A stretch of DNA of 64,000 nucleotides from Cellulophaga sp. L1A9 (GTDB lineage Bacteria; Bacteroidota; Bacteroidia; Flavobacteriales; Flavobacteriaceae). The stretch's first letter is position 1. Every line of letters begins with the position of its first letter. Below are positions 41,753 to 51,197 of this stretch, piece after piece. The stretch is taken from positions 3,906,001-3,970,000 of the forward strand of contig NZ_CP047027.1 of assembly GCF_009797025.1 (NCBI RefSeq). Direction: 5' to 3'. Position numbers and translations under genes: made by a program. Under the pieces are notes generated by a model. It was not told the DNA's origin. It saw only the letters and a program-made list of their open reading frames with translations, and did not search any database.

Positions 41753-44700
41753 ATGAAAGCACTCCTTCAGAAGTTTTTTTTCTCCACAAGATTAATGTCC
41801 GTTTTATTTATTGTTTTTGCCATCTCAATGGGTATCGGAACGTTTATAGAAAGTTGGTATAGTACAGATACAGCTCGGATTTATATTTACAACACCACAT
41901 GGTTTGAAGCTATTATGGTGTTTTTTGTTATAAATTTTTCAGGGAATGTCTTTAGATATCGCTTATTAAGAATAGAAAAATGGCCTGTGTTATTGCTTCA
42001 TATGTCTTGGATTTTAATTATCATAGGTGCTTTTGTTACAAGATATATCAGTTTTGAAGGTATGATGCCCATACGTGAGGGGCAAACGGAAAAAGTATTC
42101 TATTCTGATAAAACGTTTTTGAGTGCCAATATTGATGGTGATATTGATGGAGAACGTTTGCGTAAACCTCTTGAAGACGATATTATTGTTACTCCAGAAG
42201 GTATTAAGTCTAGCTTGCCTTGGAAAATGGATTTTAACGGTCAGCCTTTTAAAATATCATTTGTGGAGTTTATACAAGGTGCAGAGGAAGGCTTAATCCC
42301 TGACGAAAATGGAAATGAATATTTAAAAATTGTTGAAGCTGGTGATGGCGAACGTCATGATCATTATCTTGAAAGTGGAGAGGTTTCAAGCATTCATAAT
42401 GTATTGTTTGCTTTAAATAAACCAACAGAAGGTGCTATAAATATTATGTATGCCAATGGAGCGTATCAAATTAAATCTCCTTTTGAAGGCGATTATATGC
42501 GTATGGCAGATCAGTTTAAAGGAACACTTTTAAAAGATAGCATACAACCTTTAGTATTACGCTCTTTATACAATACGGCTGGCATGCAGTTTGTAATTCC
42601 TGATTCAATTATGAAAGGATCTTATGGTATTGTTAAAGTTCCAGAAGCAGAGGTAAATGAAAAAACCAGAGATGCTATGGTTGTAGAAATTGAAACCAAA
42701 GGGGAGAAAGTACAACAAACCTTATTGGGTGGTAAAGGTTCTGCAGAATATTCGGAGAAAGTTAGCATTGGTGGACTAGATTTTTCATTGCGTTATGGGT
42801 CTAAGGTGTATGAATTGCCCTTCGGAATTAAATTAAATGATTTTATAGCAGATAAATATCCAGGAACAGAAAGAGGATTTTCTTCTTTTATGAGTAAAGT
42901 AACCATTGAAGATGAACGTCCGTTTGATTATGATATTTATATGAATCACGTTTTAGATCATCAAGGCTATCGTTTTTTTCAAGCAAATTTTGATCCAGAT
43001 GAAAAAGGAACTGGACTTTCTGTGAACCATGATTTTTGGGGCACATGGATTACCTATATTGGCTACTTCCTCCTGTATACAGGTTTAATGGGAATTATGT
43101 TTTTTGGGGATACGCGCTTTAAATATTTAACAGCTTCTTTGAAAAAATTGAATGCTAAAAAAATAGTATCCACAGTAGTATTATTTTTAGGGTTAAGTTT
43201 TGGCATGTCTGCACAAACAGAGCATTCGGCAGATGATGGTCATGATCATGCGGCAGCGCCTACAACACAGCAGATGGATTCTATGATGCAAGGAACTATT
43301 GTATCTAAAGAACACGCAGAACATTTTGGTAAATTGGTAATTCAAGATGAAGGTGGGCGAATGAAGCCTATTAATACGTATTCTTCAGAATTATTGAGAA
43401 AACTAAGTTTTAAAGATAAATTCAATGATTTAAATTCAGATCAGGTCTTGCTCTCTATGATGCTGAATCCTGCAATTTGGTATAATACGGAATTTATCGC
43501 GTTGGATAAAAAGGGGGTAAATGACAGCATTCGTAAAATAATTGGTGTTCCCAATGATCAACGTTATGTAAAAGCAACTGATTTTTTCGATACAAAAGGG
43601 CAAACAAAATTTGAACCTTTTTTAGATGATGCATTTAATACCACAAATCCGAATAAATTTCAATCGGATATAAAAGATACCTATTTGCGTTTGGGCTTAT
43701 TGAACCGGGCGTTAGGAGGAGATATTATCAAGGTTTTTCCACTGCTAGATGACGAAAATAACAAATGGATTTCTGCGGTAGAATACCGCTCAGGTAAATA
43801 TCAAGTAAGTGATTCTTTGTATGGCAACTTCATCAGTAATGCCTTGCCGTTTTACTTAATGACGCTAAAGACCGCAGTAGCTACAAATGATTACACACAG
43901 GCAGATAAACTACTTCAGGCTTTTAAACAAAATCAGAAAAATCATGGAGCAGCAGTATTGCCATCAGAAAATAAAATAAATGCAGAGGTTTTTTATAACA
44001 AGGCAGATATTTTTAATAAACTATACAAATACTATGCTTTAGCGGGTATTGTAATGTTCTTTATCTTAATCTTTCAGATTTTTAAAGATAGAAAAGCGCT
44101 AAGAGTAGGGGTTGCAACTTTTAAAGTAATTATATGGCTCTTATTTGTTCTACATACAGCGGGACTTATCATGCGTTGGTATATTTCTGGCCATGCGCCT
44201 TGGAGTGATGCTTACGAAAGTATTTTGTATGTAGCATGGGCAACCATGGGAATTGGTTTGGCGTTCAGTAGCCGTAGTAATTTGACTATTGCCTCTACAG
44301 CCTTTGTTACTTCAATGTTATTATGGATAGCGCATGGGAATTGGATAGATCCTGCTGTAGCAAATTTACAACCAGTACTAGATAGTTATTGGTTAATGAT
44401 ACACGTGGCGGTTATCGTTGGAAGTTACGGACCTTTAACAGTAGGGATGATTCTTGGTGTGGTTAGTTTAGTTTTAATACTAATGACCAACGAAAAGAAC
44501 AAAACGCGAATGGAGTATAACCTCAAAGAAATAACTATTGTTAATGAACTAGCCTTGACTGCAGGATTCGTTATGCTTACTATAGGAAACTTTTTAGGAG
44601 GACAATGGGCCAATGAAAGTTGGGGAAGATATTGGGGTTGGGATCCTAAAGAAACATGGGCATTAATTTCTATCATGGTTTATGCTTTTGTCTTACACAT

Positions 44701-44935
44701 GCGTCTTGTTCCGGGTCTTAGAGGTCGGTGGACGTTTAATTTTGCCAGTGTTGTTGCCTTTGGTAGTATTATGATGACCTATTTTGGTGTAAACTTTTAT
44801 TTGGCAGGCCTACATAGTTATGCCAGTGGAGCCCAGGTGATTACGCCAACGTTTGTCTATTATACCGTTGCGGGAGTTTTTATTCTAGGCGGATTAAGTT
44901 TTTGGAAATATAAAAAGTACTATTCTAAAAAATAA
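41753..44935 (+). CDS. ccsBA: fused cytochrome c biogenesis protein CcsB-CcsA (ResB-ResC)
   Basis: 1060 residues. The N-terminal ResB/CcsB part (about 1-460) has membrane segments near 15-35, 50-65, 75-95 and 425-450, with a large periplasmic domain between. A second soluble part (about 480-760) separates it from the CcsA part with eight predicted spans. The haem-handling WWD motif is intact: NESWGRYWGWDPKETWALISIM (about 955-975), and conserved His residues lie in LHTAGLIMRWYISGHAPWSDAYES, MIHVAVIVGSYGP and LAGLHSYASG. System II cytochrome c synthase moves haem across the inner membrane and attaches it to apocytochromes. The fusion is usual in Bacteroidota. It stands alone between a divergent operon and a trans-sulfuration gene. 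Confidence 0.95.
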   Translation: MKALLQKFFFSTRLMSVLFIVFAISMGIGTFIESWYSTDTARIYIYNTTWFEAIMVFFVINFSGNVFRYRLLRIEKWPVLLLHMSWILIIIGAFVTRYISFEGMMPIREGQTEKVFYSDKTFLSANIDGDIDGERLRKPLEDDIIVTPEGIKSSLPWKMDFNGQPFKISFVEFIQGAEEGLIPDENGNEYLKIVEAGDGERHDHYLESGEVSSIHNVLFALNKPTEGAINIMYANGAYQIKSPFEGDYMRMADQFKGTLLKDSIQPLVLRSLYNTAGMQFVIPDSIMKGSYGIVKVPEAEVNEKTRDAMVVEIETKGEKVQQTLLGGKGSAEYSEKVSIGGLDFSLRYGSKVYELPFGIKLNDFIADKYPGTERGFSSFMSKVTIEDERPFDYDIYMNHVLDHQGYRFFQANFDPDEKGTGLSVNHDFWGTWITYIGYFLLYTGLMGIMFFGDTRFKYLTASLKKLNAKKIVSTVVLFLGLSFGMSAQTEHSADDGHDHAAAPTTQQMDSMMQGTIVSKEHAEHFGKLVIQDEGGRMKPINTYSSELLRKLSFKDKFNDLNSDQVLLSMMLNPAIWYNTEFIALDKKGVNDSIRKIIGVPNDQRYVKATDFFDTKGQTKFEPFLDDAFNTTNPNKFQSDIKDTYLRLGLLNRALGGDIIKVFPLLDDENNKWISAVEYRSGKYQVSDSLYGNFISNALPFYLMTLKTAVATNDYTQADKLLQAFKQNQKNHGAAVLPSENKINAEVFYNKADIFNKLYKYYALAGIVMFFILIFQIFKDRKALRVGVATFKVIIWLLFVLHTAGLIMRWYISGHAPWSDAYESILYVAWATMGIGLAFSSRSNLTIASTAFVTSMLLWIAHGNWIDPAVANLQPVLDSYWLMIHVAVIVGSYGPLTVGMILGVVSLVLILMTNEKNKTRMEYNLKEITIVNELALTAGFVMLTIGNFLGGQWANESWGRYWGWDPKETWALISIMVYAFVLHMRLVPGLRGRWTFNFASVVAFGSIMMTYFGVNFYLAGLHSYASGAQVITPTFVYYTVAGVFILGGLSFWKYKKYYSKK

Positions 44936-44987
44936 AAAAACGAGCTAATTTAGTGCCAACTAATTAACATACGATACTACAGGAATT

Positions 44988-46139
44988 ATGGAAAATAAAA
45001 AAGCAGGATTCAATACCATTTGTACACATTTCGGAGAATTAAAAGACGAAAAATATAAAGGAGCTGTTTCTCCACTGTATATGAGTACTTCTTATGCCTT
45101 TGATGATGTTGAAGTAAAAAGGTACCCACGTTATTTTAATACTCCAAATCAGGTAGCGCTATCAGAAAAAGTAGCGGCTTTAGAACACGCCGAAGCTGCC
45201 ATGATATTTGGTAGTGGTATGGCTGCCGTAAGTACGGCTTTATTGGCTTTTCTAAGAGCAGGTGATCATGTTGTTCTTCAAAAAACACTGTATGGCGGAA
45301 CGTATAATCTGGTTACAGAAGAGTTTGAGAAGTTCGGAATCTCTTATTCCTTTACAGACGGTTTAAAACCAGAAGATTTTACGGCTAAAATAAAGGAAAA
45401 TACAAAGGTTATTTATATAGAAACTCCATCAAACCCACTCTTAACCATCACCGATTTAAAGGCGATTAGCGAAATTGCTAAAAAAAATGGTTTGGTTTCT
45501 ATGATCGACAATACATTTGCGAGTCCCGTGAATCAAAACCCAATAGATTTTGGAATAGATGTCGTGATTCATAGTGCCACTAAGTACATGGGTGGGCATT
45601 CAGACATATTAGCAGGGGCAGTGGCCTCTACGAAAGAATATATGGAACGTATATTTCATTTAGCGAAAAATTTTGGAGGTAGTTTAAGTGATTATACGGT
45701 TTGGTTGTTAGAACGAAGTATTAAAACAATGGGCATACGTGTGCGAGCACAGAATGAAAATGCTCAGAAAATGGCGGAATTTTTATATCAAAATAAAAAT
45801 ATTCAAGCGGTTTATTATCCAGGATTACCCAGCCACCCAGACCATGAATTGGCAAAATCTCAAATGCGTGGCTTTGGTGGGATGCTTTCTTTTGAACTTA
45901 ATGAAGCAATAGATTCATATACCTTTCAGCAAGCATTAAAGCTTATTAAATCATCTATGAGCTTAGCGGGAGTAGAAAGCACCATGCTATCACCTTCAAA
46001 AACATCTCATGGTTTATTGAGTCCGGAAGAAAGAGAAAACCAAGGAATAGCAGATGGTTTAATTCGGTTTTCATTAGGTATTGAAGATATTGAAGATTTA
46101 ATTGAAGATATTGAACAAGCAATTGCTGTTGCTAAGTAA
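44988..46139 (+). CDS. trans-sulfuration PLP enzyme (cystathionine gamma-synthase/lyase type)
   Basis: 383 residues, the Cys/Met metabolism PLP family. The PLP lysine is in HSATKYMGGHSD (about 202-213); GSGMAAVSTAL, YGGTYNL and DNTFASPVNQNP also match. The C-terminal SLAGVESTMLSPSKTSHGLLSPEERENQGIADGLIRFSLGIEDIEDLI is complete. Position Gly in LYGGT, instead of Cys, argues against a typical methionine gamma-lyase and for cystathionine gamma-synthase or -lyase; sequence alone does not decide. It is followed by bshB1, in the same direction 44 bp later, so cysteine supply and bacillithiol synthesis may be linked; this is inference. Confidence 0.92.
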   Translation: MENKKAGFNTICTHFGELKDEKYKGAVSPLYMSTSYAFDDVEVKRYPRYFNTPNQVALSEKVAALEHAEAAMIFGSGMAAVSTALLAFLRAGDHVVLQKTLYGGTYNLVTEEFEKFGISYSFTDGLKPEDFTAKIKENTKVIYIETPSNPLLTITDLKAISEIAKKNGLVSMIDNTFASPVNQNPIDFGIDVVIHSATKYMGGHSDILAGAVASTKEYMERIFHLAKNFGGSLSDYTVWLLERSIKTMGIRVRAQNENAQKMAEFLYQNKNIQAVYYPGLPSHPDHELAKSQMRGFGGMLSFELNEAIDSYTFQQALKLIKSSMSLAGVESTMLSPSKTSHGLLSPEERENQGIADGLIRFSLGIEDIEDLIEDIEQAIAVAK

Positions 46140-46183
46140 GTAATTGGTCGTGTTGTGCGACAAATGAATCATAAATGAGAAGT

Positions 46184-46906
46184 ATGAAATTAGATATATT
46201 GGCTTTTGGTGCACACCCTGATGATGTAGAGTTAGGTGCAGGAGCAACAATTGCTAAAGAAATTTCCAATGGTAAGAAAGTTGGAATTGTAGATTTAACT
46301 AGGGGCGAGTTAGGAACTCGTGGTAGTGCAGAAATTAGAGACAAAGAAGCAAATGCTGCTGCTAAAATTTTAGGGGTAACGGTTCGTGAGAATTTAGAAT
46401 TTGCAGATGGATTTTTTACCAACGATAGAGAGCATCAATTAGCGGTAATAAAAATGATACGGAAATACCGACCAGAAATAGTGCTTTGTAATGCTATCGA
46501 TGATCGTCATATAGATCATGGTAAAGGCAGTAAATTGGTTAGTGATGCTTGTTTTTTGAGCGGATTGATTAAAATTGATACAAAGTTTGATGGTGATGAC
46601 GTTTGGCAAGATGCATGGCGACCAAAAATAGTGTACCATTACATTCAATGGAAAAATTTAAATCCAGATCTTTTAGTAGATGTTTCTGGGTTTATAGAGA
46701 AGAAGACGGAAGCAATTTTTGCGTATGGTTCTCAGTTCTACGATCCAAAAAGTAATGAACCAGAGACACCAATAAGTAGTAAGAATTTTACGGACAGCGT
46801 AAATTACAGAGCTAGAGATTTAGGAAGGTTAATAGGAGTAGAGTATGCGGAGGGTTTTACAACAGAACGTTTTCCTGCGGTAGCACAATTAAGTGATCTT
46901 ATTTAA
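46184..46906 (+). CDS. bshB1: bacillithiol biosynthesis deacetylase BshB1
   Basis: ATG 46184 (MKLDILAFGAHPDDVELGAG) is preferred over 46175; 240 residues. The HPDD zinc motif is at residues 10-13, and VDLTRGELGTRGSAEIRDKEANAAAKILG is the family mark. The second metal part is VLCNAIDDRHIDHGKGSKLVSDA. It deacetylates GlcNAc-malate, the second step of bacillithiol synthesis, in the cytoplasm. No bshA or bshC is in the window. It is followed by a strong terminator. This is the small cytoplasmic LmbE type, distinct from the 843-residue secreted PIG-L protein at 35494. Confidence 0.94.
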   Translation: MKLDILAFGAHPDDVELGAGATIAKEISNGKKVGIVDLTRGELGTRGSAEIRDKEANAAAKILGVTVRENLEFADGFFTNDREHQLAVIKMIRKYRPEIVLCNAIDDRHIDHGKGSKLVSDACFLSGLIKIDTKFDGDDVWQDAWRPKIVYHYIQWKNLNPDLLVDVSGFIEKKTEAIFAYGSQFYDPKSNEPETPISSKNFTDSVNYRARDLGRLIGVEYAEGFTTERFPAVAQLSDLI

Positions 46907-46926
46907 AGACTTCAAATATCAAATAA

Positions 46927-46954
46927 AAAACAGCGGCCTAGAGCCGCTGTTTTT
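46927..46954 (+). terminator. bidirectional terminator after bshB1
   Basis: AAAACAGCGGC (46927-46937) and its complement GCCGCTGTTTT (46943-46953) enclose the loop CTAGA. A and T tracts on both sides allow it to end both bshB1 and the convergent gene at 46959. Confidence 0.92.
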
Positions 46955-46958
46955 GTTA

Positions 46959-47696
46959 TTATATAAATTTACTATTCCAAATAGCAGGTGTAAAGTTTTT
47001 CCCCTTTGAAAAACCATAAAAGATAGTAATAGCCATAATTGTTTTGAACATAAAAAAACAAAGGATCCAAAATTGAGCATTAGATGCAGATTTAGAAAAA
47101 AGTCCAGAAGGTACCAATAAGGTCATGCAATAACTTAGTGCCATAATGACCAGCAGTAAATTGATGATATTCTTAAAAGGGAGCATTAGTAATTTTCTAT
47201 AGGCACTCATATCATTGCCCCATTGGTGTATTAAATAATAATAGTTATTACCTATAGAAGCAAATAATAAAGGGTCGTCCTTATCTTCCAATTTAAATAA
47301 TTTAGACGGTGCAATTATTTTAAAATTTTTAAGCGTGGTCTTATGCTCTTGCTCTAGTTTATTTATTTTTAAAAAGGCTTCTTTAGGGATTTCTCCTTTG
47401 AAATAGGAACTATCTAAAAAGCGAAGTCTGTAGTCAATACATATTTTTTTTATTTGATCAATATGATATATTTTATCCGTTTCTAAAAGATCAATAATAA
47501 AGTGATTGTAATTTCCCTGATTTTTTTTAATGGTTTTCTCTCTGATTCTAGTGCTTGTTTTATGCTCTTCTTCTAGAATGTGGTAAAATTGATCAATCAA
47601 AGTATTAGAGGAGCTTGAATGCTTCACTTTCTCTTTTTTGAGTTGATCTTCAAGGTTTATCTTTTTCAATAGCATCTGAATATTTTTTGAGATCAT
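46959..47696 (-). CDS. hypothetical protein with two membrane segments
   Basis: 245 residues, not recognised. Residues 1-130 are charged and helical with a likely coiled coil (LLKKINLEDQLKKEKVKHSSSSNTLIDQFYHILEEEHKTSTRIREKTIKKN). A middle part contains YFKGEIPKEAFLKINKLEQEHKTTL and IIAPSKLFKLEDKDDPLLFASIGNNYYYLIHQWGND. Two hydrophobic segments follow at about 178-197 (NIINLLLVIMALSYCMTLLV) and 208-228 (FWILCFFMFKTIMAITIFYGF). No signal peptide: an inner-membrane protein with a large cytoplasmic domain. Upstream, TAAATTTG (47699-47706) lies 2 bp before the ATG and could be a -7 box giving a leaderless mRNA, but no -33 element is present. Confidence 0.75.
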   Translation of the reverse strand: MISKNIQMLLKKINLEDQLKKEKVKHSSSSNTLIDQFYHILEEEHKTSTRIREKTIKKNQGNYNHFIIDLLETDKIYHIDQIKKICIDYRLRFLDSSYFKGEIPKEAFLKINKLEQEHKTTLKNFKIIAPSKLFKLEDKDDPLLFASIGNNYYYLIHQWGNDMSAYRKLLMLPFKNIINLLLVIMALSYCMTLLVPSGLFSKSASNAQFWILCFFMFKTIMAITIFYGFSKGKNFTPAIWNSKFI

Positions 47697-47834
47697 ATCA
47701 AATTTACAAAATTGTTGGATTAGATATATTGAGGATTTTCACTAAACACATGTTAAATAAATGTTAATTTCTATGAAATGCATCTTATTGCCCATGAACT
47801 ACCCAATAATAGGTGTATCTTGTCATTATTATTT

Positions 47835-47856
47835 GGTATTTCAACGATGAAATACC
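47835..47856. repeat. 8-bp inverted repeat upstream of the fasciclin gene
   Basis: GGTATTTC (47835-47842) and GAAATACC (47849-47856) around AACGAT, 49 bp before the fasciclin ATG. It could be an operator or a leader hairpin; no T tract follows directly, so a terminator is less likely. Confidence 0.4.
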
Positions 47857-47904
47857 ATCCCAAATTTTTTTAAATTGATTAAGTTTTAATACCTACTTTG
47901 AATT

Positions 47905-48456
47905 ATGAAGCTACTAAAATCCCCTCTTTTAGTGCTGTTAACGCTTACTATGCTTAGTGTTAATGCGCAGAAAAAAAATGGCAATATTAAAATGGATCCT
48001 GAAAAATCTATTTTAAAGAATGCCGAAAACTCCGGAAATCACGAACTTCTTATTGCAGCAGTACATGTATCAGAATTAGATGCTTTATTGGATGGTGAAG
48101 CTCAATTTACTGTTTTTGCGCCTAGTGATATTAATTTTGATTCTTCAACTAAAGCTAGAATTGTAGATTTAGTTCGTACGAAGAATAAGAAAGAAATTCA
48201 ATCGATTTTAGGGTACCATATTATTGCAGGCAAACTTTCGGCTTCAAAAATATTAAAGGCACTTTGTAGTGGAGAAGGGAGCGCTCGTTTTACTACGCTT
48301 ACAGGAGATACGCTTACGGCAACAATGAAGGGTATTGATATTATATTGACGGATAAATTTGGAAATCAATCTGTGATTACTAAAGCCGATGCAAATCAAT
48401 GTAATGGTGTTATCCATGTAATAGATAGTGTAAGTCATCTTGCAAGTAAAGCTTAA
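47905..48456 (+). CDS. secreted fasciclin-domain protein
   Basis: 183 residues; signal peptide MKLLKSPLLVLLTLTMLSVNAQ. One FAS1 domain occupies about 32-180: LLIAAVHVSELDALLDGEAQFTVFAPSDINF (H1 motif TVFAPSD), ILGYHIIAGKLSASKI (H2 region, YHIIAG), TLTGDTLTATMKGIDIILTDKFGNQSVITKADANQCNGVIHVIDSV. FAS1 domains mediate adhesion or protein binding outside the cell. A stand-alone gene with a perfect 15-bp inverted repeat over its stop codon. Confidence 0.93.
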   Translation: MKLLKSPLLVLLTLTMLSVNAQKKNGNIKMDPEKSILKNAENSGNHELLIAAVHVSELDALLDGEAQFTVFAPSDINFDSSTKARIVDLVRTKNKKEIQSILGYHIIAGKLSASKILKALCSGEGSARFTTLTGDTLTATMKGIDIILTDKFGNQSVITKADANQCNGVIHVIDSVSHLASKA

Positions 48457-48474
48457 GTATAAGCTTTACTTGCA
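48441..48474 (+). terminator. perfect hairpin at the end of the fasciclin gene
   Basis: A 15-bp perfect inverted repeat (48441-48455 with 48460-48474) with loop AGTA; the left arm contains the last codons and the TAA stop of the fasciclin gene. It lacks a T tract on the plus strand, so termination may be inefficient or factor-aided; it also lies 20 bp after the convergent pheT stop. Confidence 0.6.
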
Positions 48475-48493
48475 GTACCACTTTATAAGCATC

Positions 48494-50920
48494 TTAGCGC
48501 AATTCAGCACCAAGTTTAGATTCAAAATTATGTTTGAATTTTGACATAATCTTTTCGATCTGTTTATCTGTCAAGGTTGCTTTCTCAGATTTAAGCGTGA
48601 AGCTTACGGCATAAGACTTTTTACCTTTTGGTAATTTAGATCCTGTGTACACATCAAAAAGACTTACTTCTTTTAATAAGGTTTTTTCAGTTTCAAAGGC
48701 AATGTTATGAATGTCTTTAAAATAAACTTCATTGTCAATAAGCAATGCAAAATCTCTTTTCACTTCTGGGAATTTTGAAATTTCTTGATACGCTATCTTT
48801 TGATCGCGAATAAGAGTTAAAATTTCATCCCATTTAAAATCAGCATAAAGTATTTCATTCTTTAAATCAAAACTCTTTAGAATTGATTTCTGAACCGTTC
48901 CTAAATTTACAACGTCTATTTTACCAGATTTTATGGCTATTGCTTCAGAAAATTCTTCGCTTTTAGAAATCACAGTAGATAGATTTTTTAAACCTAGACG
49001 CTCTAAGATACTTTCCACATTTGATTTTAAGGTAAAGAAACTTGTCTTGGCTGCTGGTGCAATCCATGAGTCTTCATTTTTGTTGCCTGTTAGGAAAAGA
49101 ACTAAATGTTTATTTTCTTGCTGCTTCCCATTATAGTTATGGTAGCTTTTTCCAAATTCAAAGAACTTTAAATTTTGTCTTTTTCTATTGCTGTTGTATA
49201 ATATAGCTTCCAATCCTGAAAACAATAACGTTCTTCTCATAATAGAGAGATCATTACTTAAGGGATTTATAATGTTAACAGTATGTTCTTCGTTTAACTT
49301 TTCAACCTCTTTATTATAAATAGGAGAAGTTAGGCTGTTGGTCATTATTTCATTAAACCCCTTCGCTGCTAAAAAGTCGCCTATAATAGATTGAATTTTG
49401 TAATCTTCAAAAGGACTTGTCGTAGCTATCGAAGCGTTTAGTTTTTCTTTGAAATTGATATTATTATACCCGTAGACTCTTAAAATTTCTTCAATAACAT
49501 CTACCTCCCTGCGAACATCAACTCTATAGAATGGAATAGTTAAACCTAATCCTGTTTCCGTAACATTATTTAACTTGATGTCTAAAGAAGCTAATATAGA
49601 TTTTATAATATCCTGAGGGATTTCTTGTCCTATTAAGCGATTGATTTTTTTATACGTCAAGAAAACTTGGTAATCATTCTGTTTGTTTGGGTATAAGTCA
49701 ATAATATCAGAGGTGATATCACCACCGGCAATTTGTTGAATTAATATTGCAGCTCTTTTTAAACAATATTCAACACTATTAATATCAATACCTCTTTCAA
49801 AACGGAACGATGCATCGGTGTTGAAACCATGTCTTTTTGATGTTTTACGTACAGAAATAGGGTCAAAATAGGCGCTTTCTAGAAAAATTGAGGTAGTATC
49901 ATTTGTAACCCCTGAATTTAATCCTCCATATACACCAGCTATGCAAAGTGGTTTTTCTGCATCGCAAATCATTAAATCATCCTCATGTAATTCTATTTCT
50001 ACCCCATCTAAAGTTTTAAATTTAGTACCAGTAGCTAAAGTTTTTACATTAATTTTATTATCCTTTATTTTATTAGCATCAAATGCATGTAAAGGCTGTC
50101 CTAATTCATGAAGTACGTAATTAGTAACATCTACGATATTGTTAATAGGGCTTAAACCAATTGCCTTTAATCTATTCTTTAACCAGTTTGGAGATTCTTG
50201 AACCGTAAGATTGTTTATCGTTACACCAGCATATCTTGGCGCAAGTTTATTATCATCAACGGAAACATCAATTTTTAAAGATCTATTGGTAATATGAAAA
50301 TTACTTACAGAAGGTGTAATGAGTTCTAATTGAAGATCTTTTTGTTTTAGACCCGCTTTTAGATCTCTAGCGACACCTAAATGACTCATAGCATCTGCTC
50401 TGTTGGGCGTTAAGCCAATTTCAAATATGGTGTCATTTTCTACTTCAAAAATAGCAGCACAAGGTGTTCCTGGTTTTAGATCATCACTCAGTACCATAAT
50501 ACCATCGTGACTTTCCCCAACACCAATTTCATCTTCAGCGCAAATCATTCCGTGGCTTTCTTCACCTCGAATTTTACCTTTTTTAATAATCCACTCTTCA
50601 CCTTCTTTCGTGTAGAGTTTTGTACCAATAGTTGCAACAGGTACTTTTTGTCCTTGCGCAACATTAGCAGCACCACATACTATTTGAATTGGGTTTCCTG
50701 TCCCAATATCAACCGTGGTTATTTTTAGTTTATCAGCGTTTGAATGTTTCTCGCAAGACAAAACATGACCTACAACGATGCCTTTTAAGCCTCCCTTTGT
50801 CGATTCAAATGCTTCAATTCCTTCTACCTCTAAGCCAAGATCTGTTAATAATTCCGCAGTTTGCTCAGCTTCCCAGCTAATCTGTAAAAATTGTTTTAGC
50901 CAGTTGTAAGATATTTTCAT
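48494..50920 (-). CDS. pheT: phenylalanyl-tRNA synthetase beta subunit
   Basis: 808 residues, full length. Order of domains: N-terminal MKISYNWLKQFLQI, the tRNA-binding OB domain at 40-150 (GIVVGHVLSCEKHSNADKLKITTVDIG, IVCGAANVAQGQKVPVA), B3/B4 editing domain (LTPNRADAMSHLGVARDLKA and later LHAFDANKI, about 215-390), B5 (about 405-475), the catalytic-like core (FNEIMTNSL, NPLSNDLSIMRRTLL) and the C-terminal FDX-ACB domain (SKFPEVKRDFALLIDNEV, about 715-808). It charges tRNA-Phe together with PheS. pheS is not in the window, so the two genes are separated, as usual in Flavobacteriaceae. Confidence 0.97.
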   Translation of the reverse strand: MKISYNWLKQFLQISWEAEQTAELLTDLGLEVEGIEAFESTKGGLKGIVVGHVLSCEKHSNADKLKITTVDIGTGNPIQIVCGAANVAQGQKVPVATIGTKLYTKEGEEWIIKKGKIRGEESHGMICAEDEIGVGESHDGIMVLSDDLKPGTPCAAIFEVENDTIFEIGLTPNRADAMSHLGVARDLKAGLKQKDLQLELITPSVSNFHITNRSLKIDVSVDDNKLAPRYAGVTINNLTVQESPNWLKNRLKAIGLSPINNIVDVTNYVLHELGQPLHAFDANKIKDNKINVKTLATGTKFKTLDGVEIELHEDDLMICDAEKPLCIAGVYGGLNSGVTNDTTSIFLESAYFDPISVRKTSKRHGFNTDASFRFERGIDINSVEYCLKRAAILIQQIAGGDITSDIIDLYPNKQNDYQVFLTYKKINRLIGQEIPQDIIKSILASLDIKLNNVTETGLGLTIPFYRVDVRREVDVIEEILRVYGYNNINFKEKLNASIATTSPFEDYKIQSIIGDFLAAKGFNEIMTNSLTSPIYNKEVEKLNEEHTVNIINPLSNDLSIMRRTLLFSGLEAILYNSNRKRQNLKFFEFGKSYHNYNGKQQENKHLVLFLTGNKNEDSWIAPAAKTSFFTLKSNVESILERLGLKNLSTVISKSEEFSEAIAIKSGKIDVVNLGTVQKSILKSFDLKNEILYADFKWDEILTLIRDQKIAYQEISKFPEVKRDFALLIDNEVYFKDIHNIAFETEKTLLKEVSLFDVYTGSKLPKGKKSYAVSFTLKSEKATLTDKQIEKIMSKFKHNFESKLGAELR

Positions 50921-51197
50921 TTAATAATATTTTCAATTCCGAGTTTTAAATATAGTGTAGTGTTCTAATTTTTAGAACCATACGCCTCTATTCAAGTATC
51001 CTCATCGGATAATTAGTTTTGGTTTCTGATTTTGTTCTTGTAAACCTTGCTATTATTAGTTTATAATAATTTGCAGCTAACAGCCAACAAATATAAAACA
51101 ATGTGTCAAGACATTCAATAGCTATTTAATTGAATTGATTTTTATTTTTAATTGTAACAAATTAATTGTTAATTCGGCTTCGGAAAAAGAAGGAATT

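Noticed and set aside
46184-46906. BshB1 and the large PIG-L protein as one bacillithiol pathway
   Set aside because: The 843-residue protein is secreted, carries extra domains and is tied to a symporter; only the short one has the BshB1 pattern.
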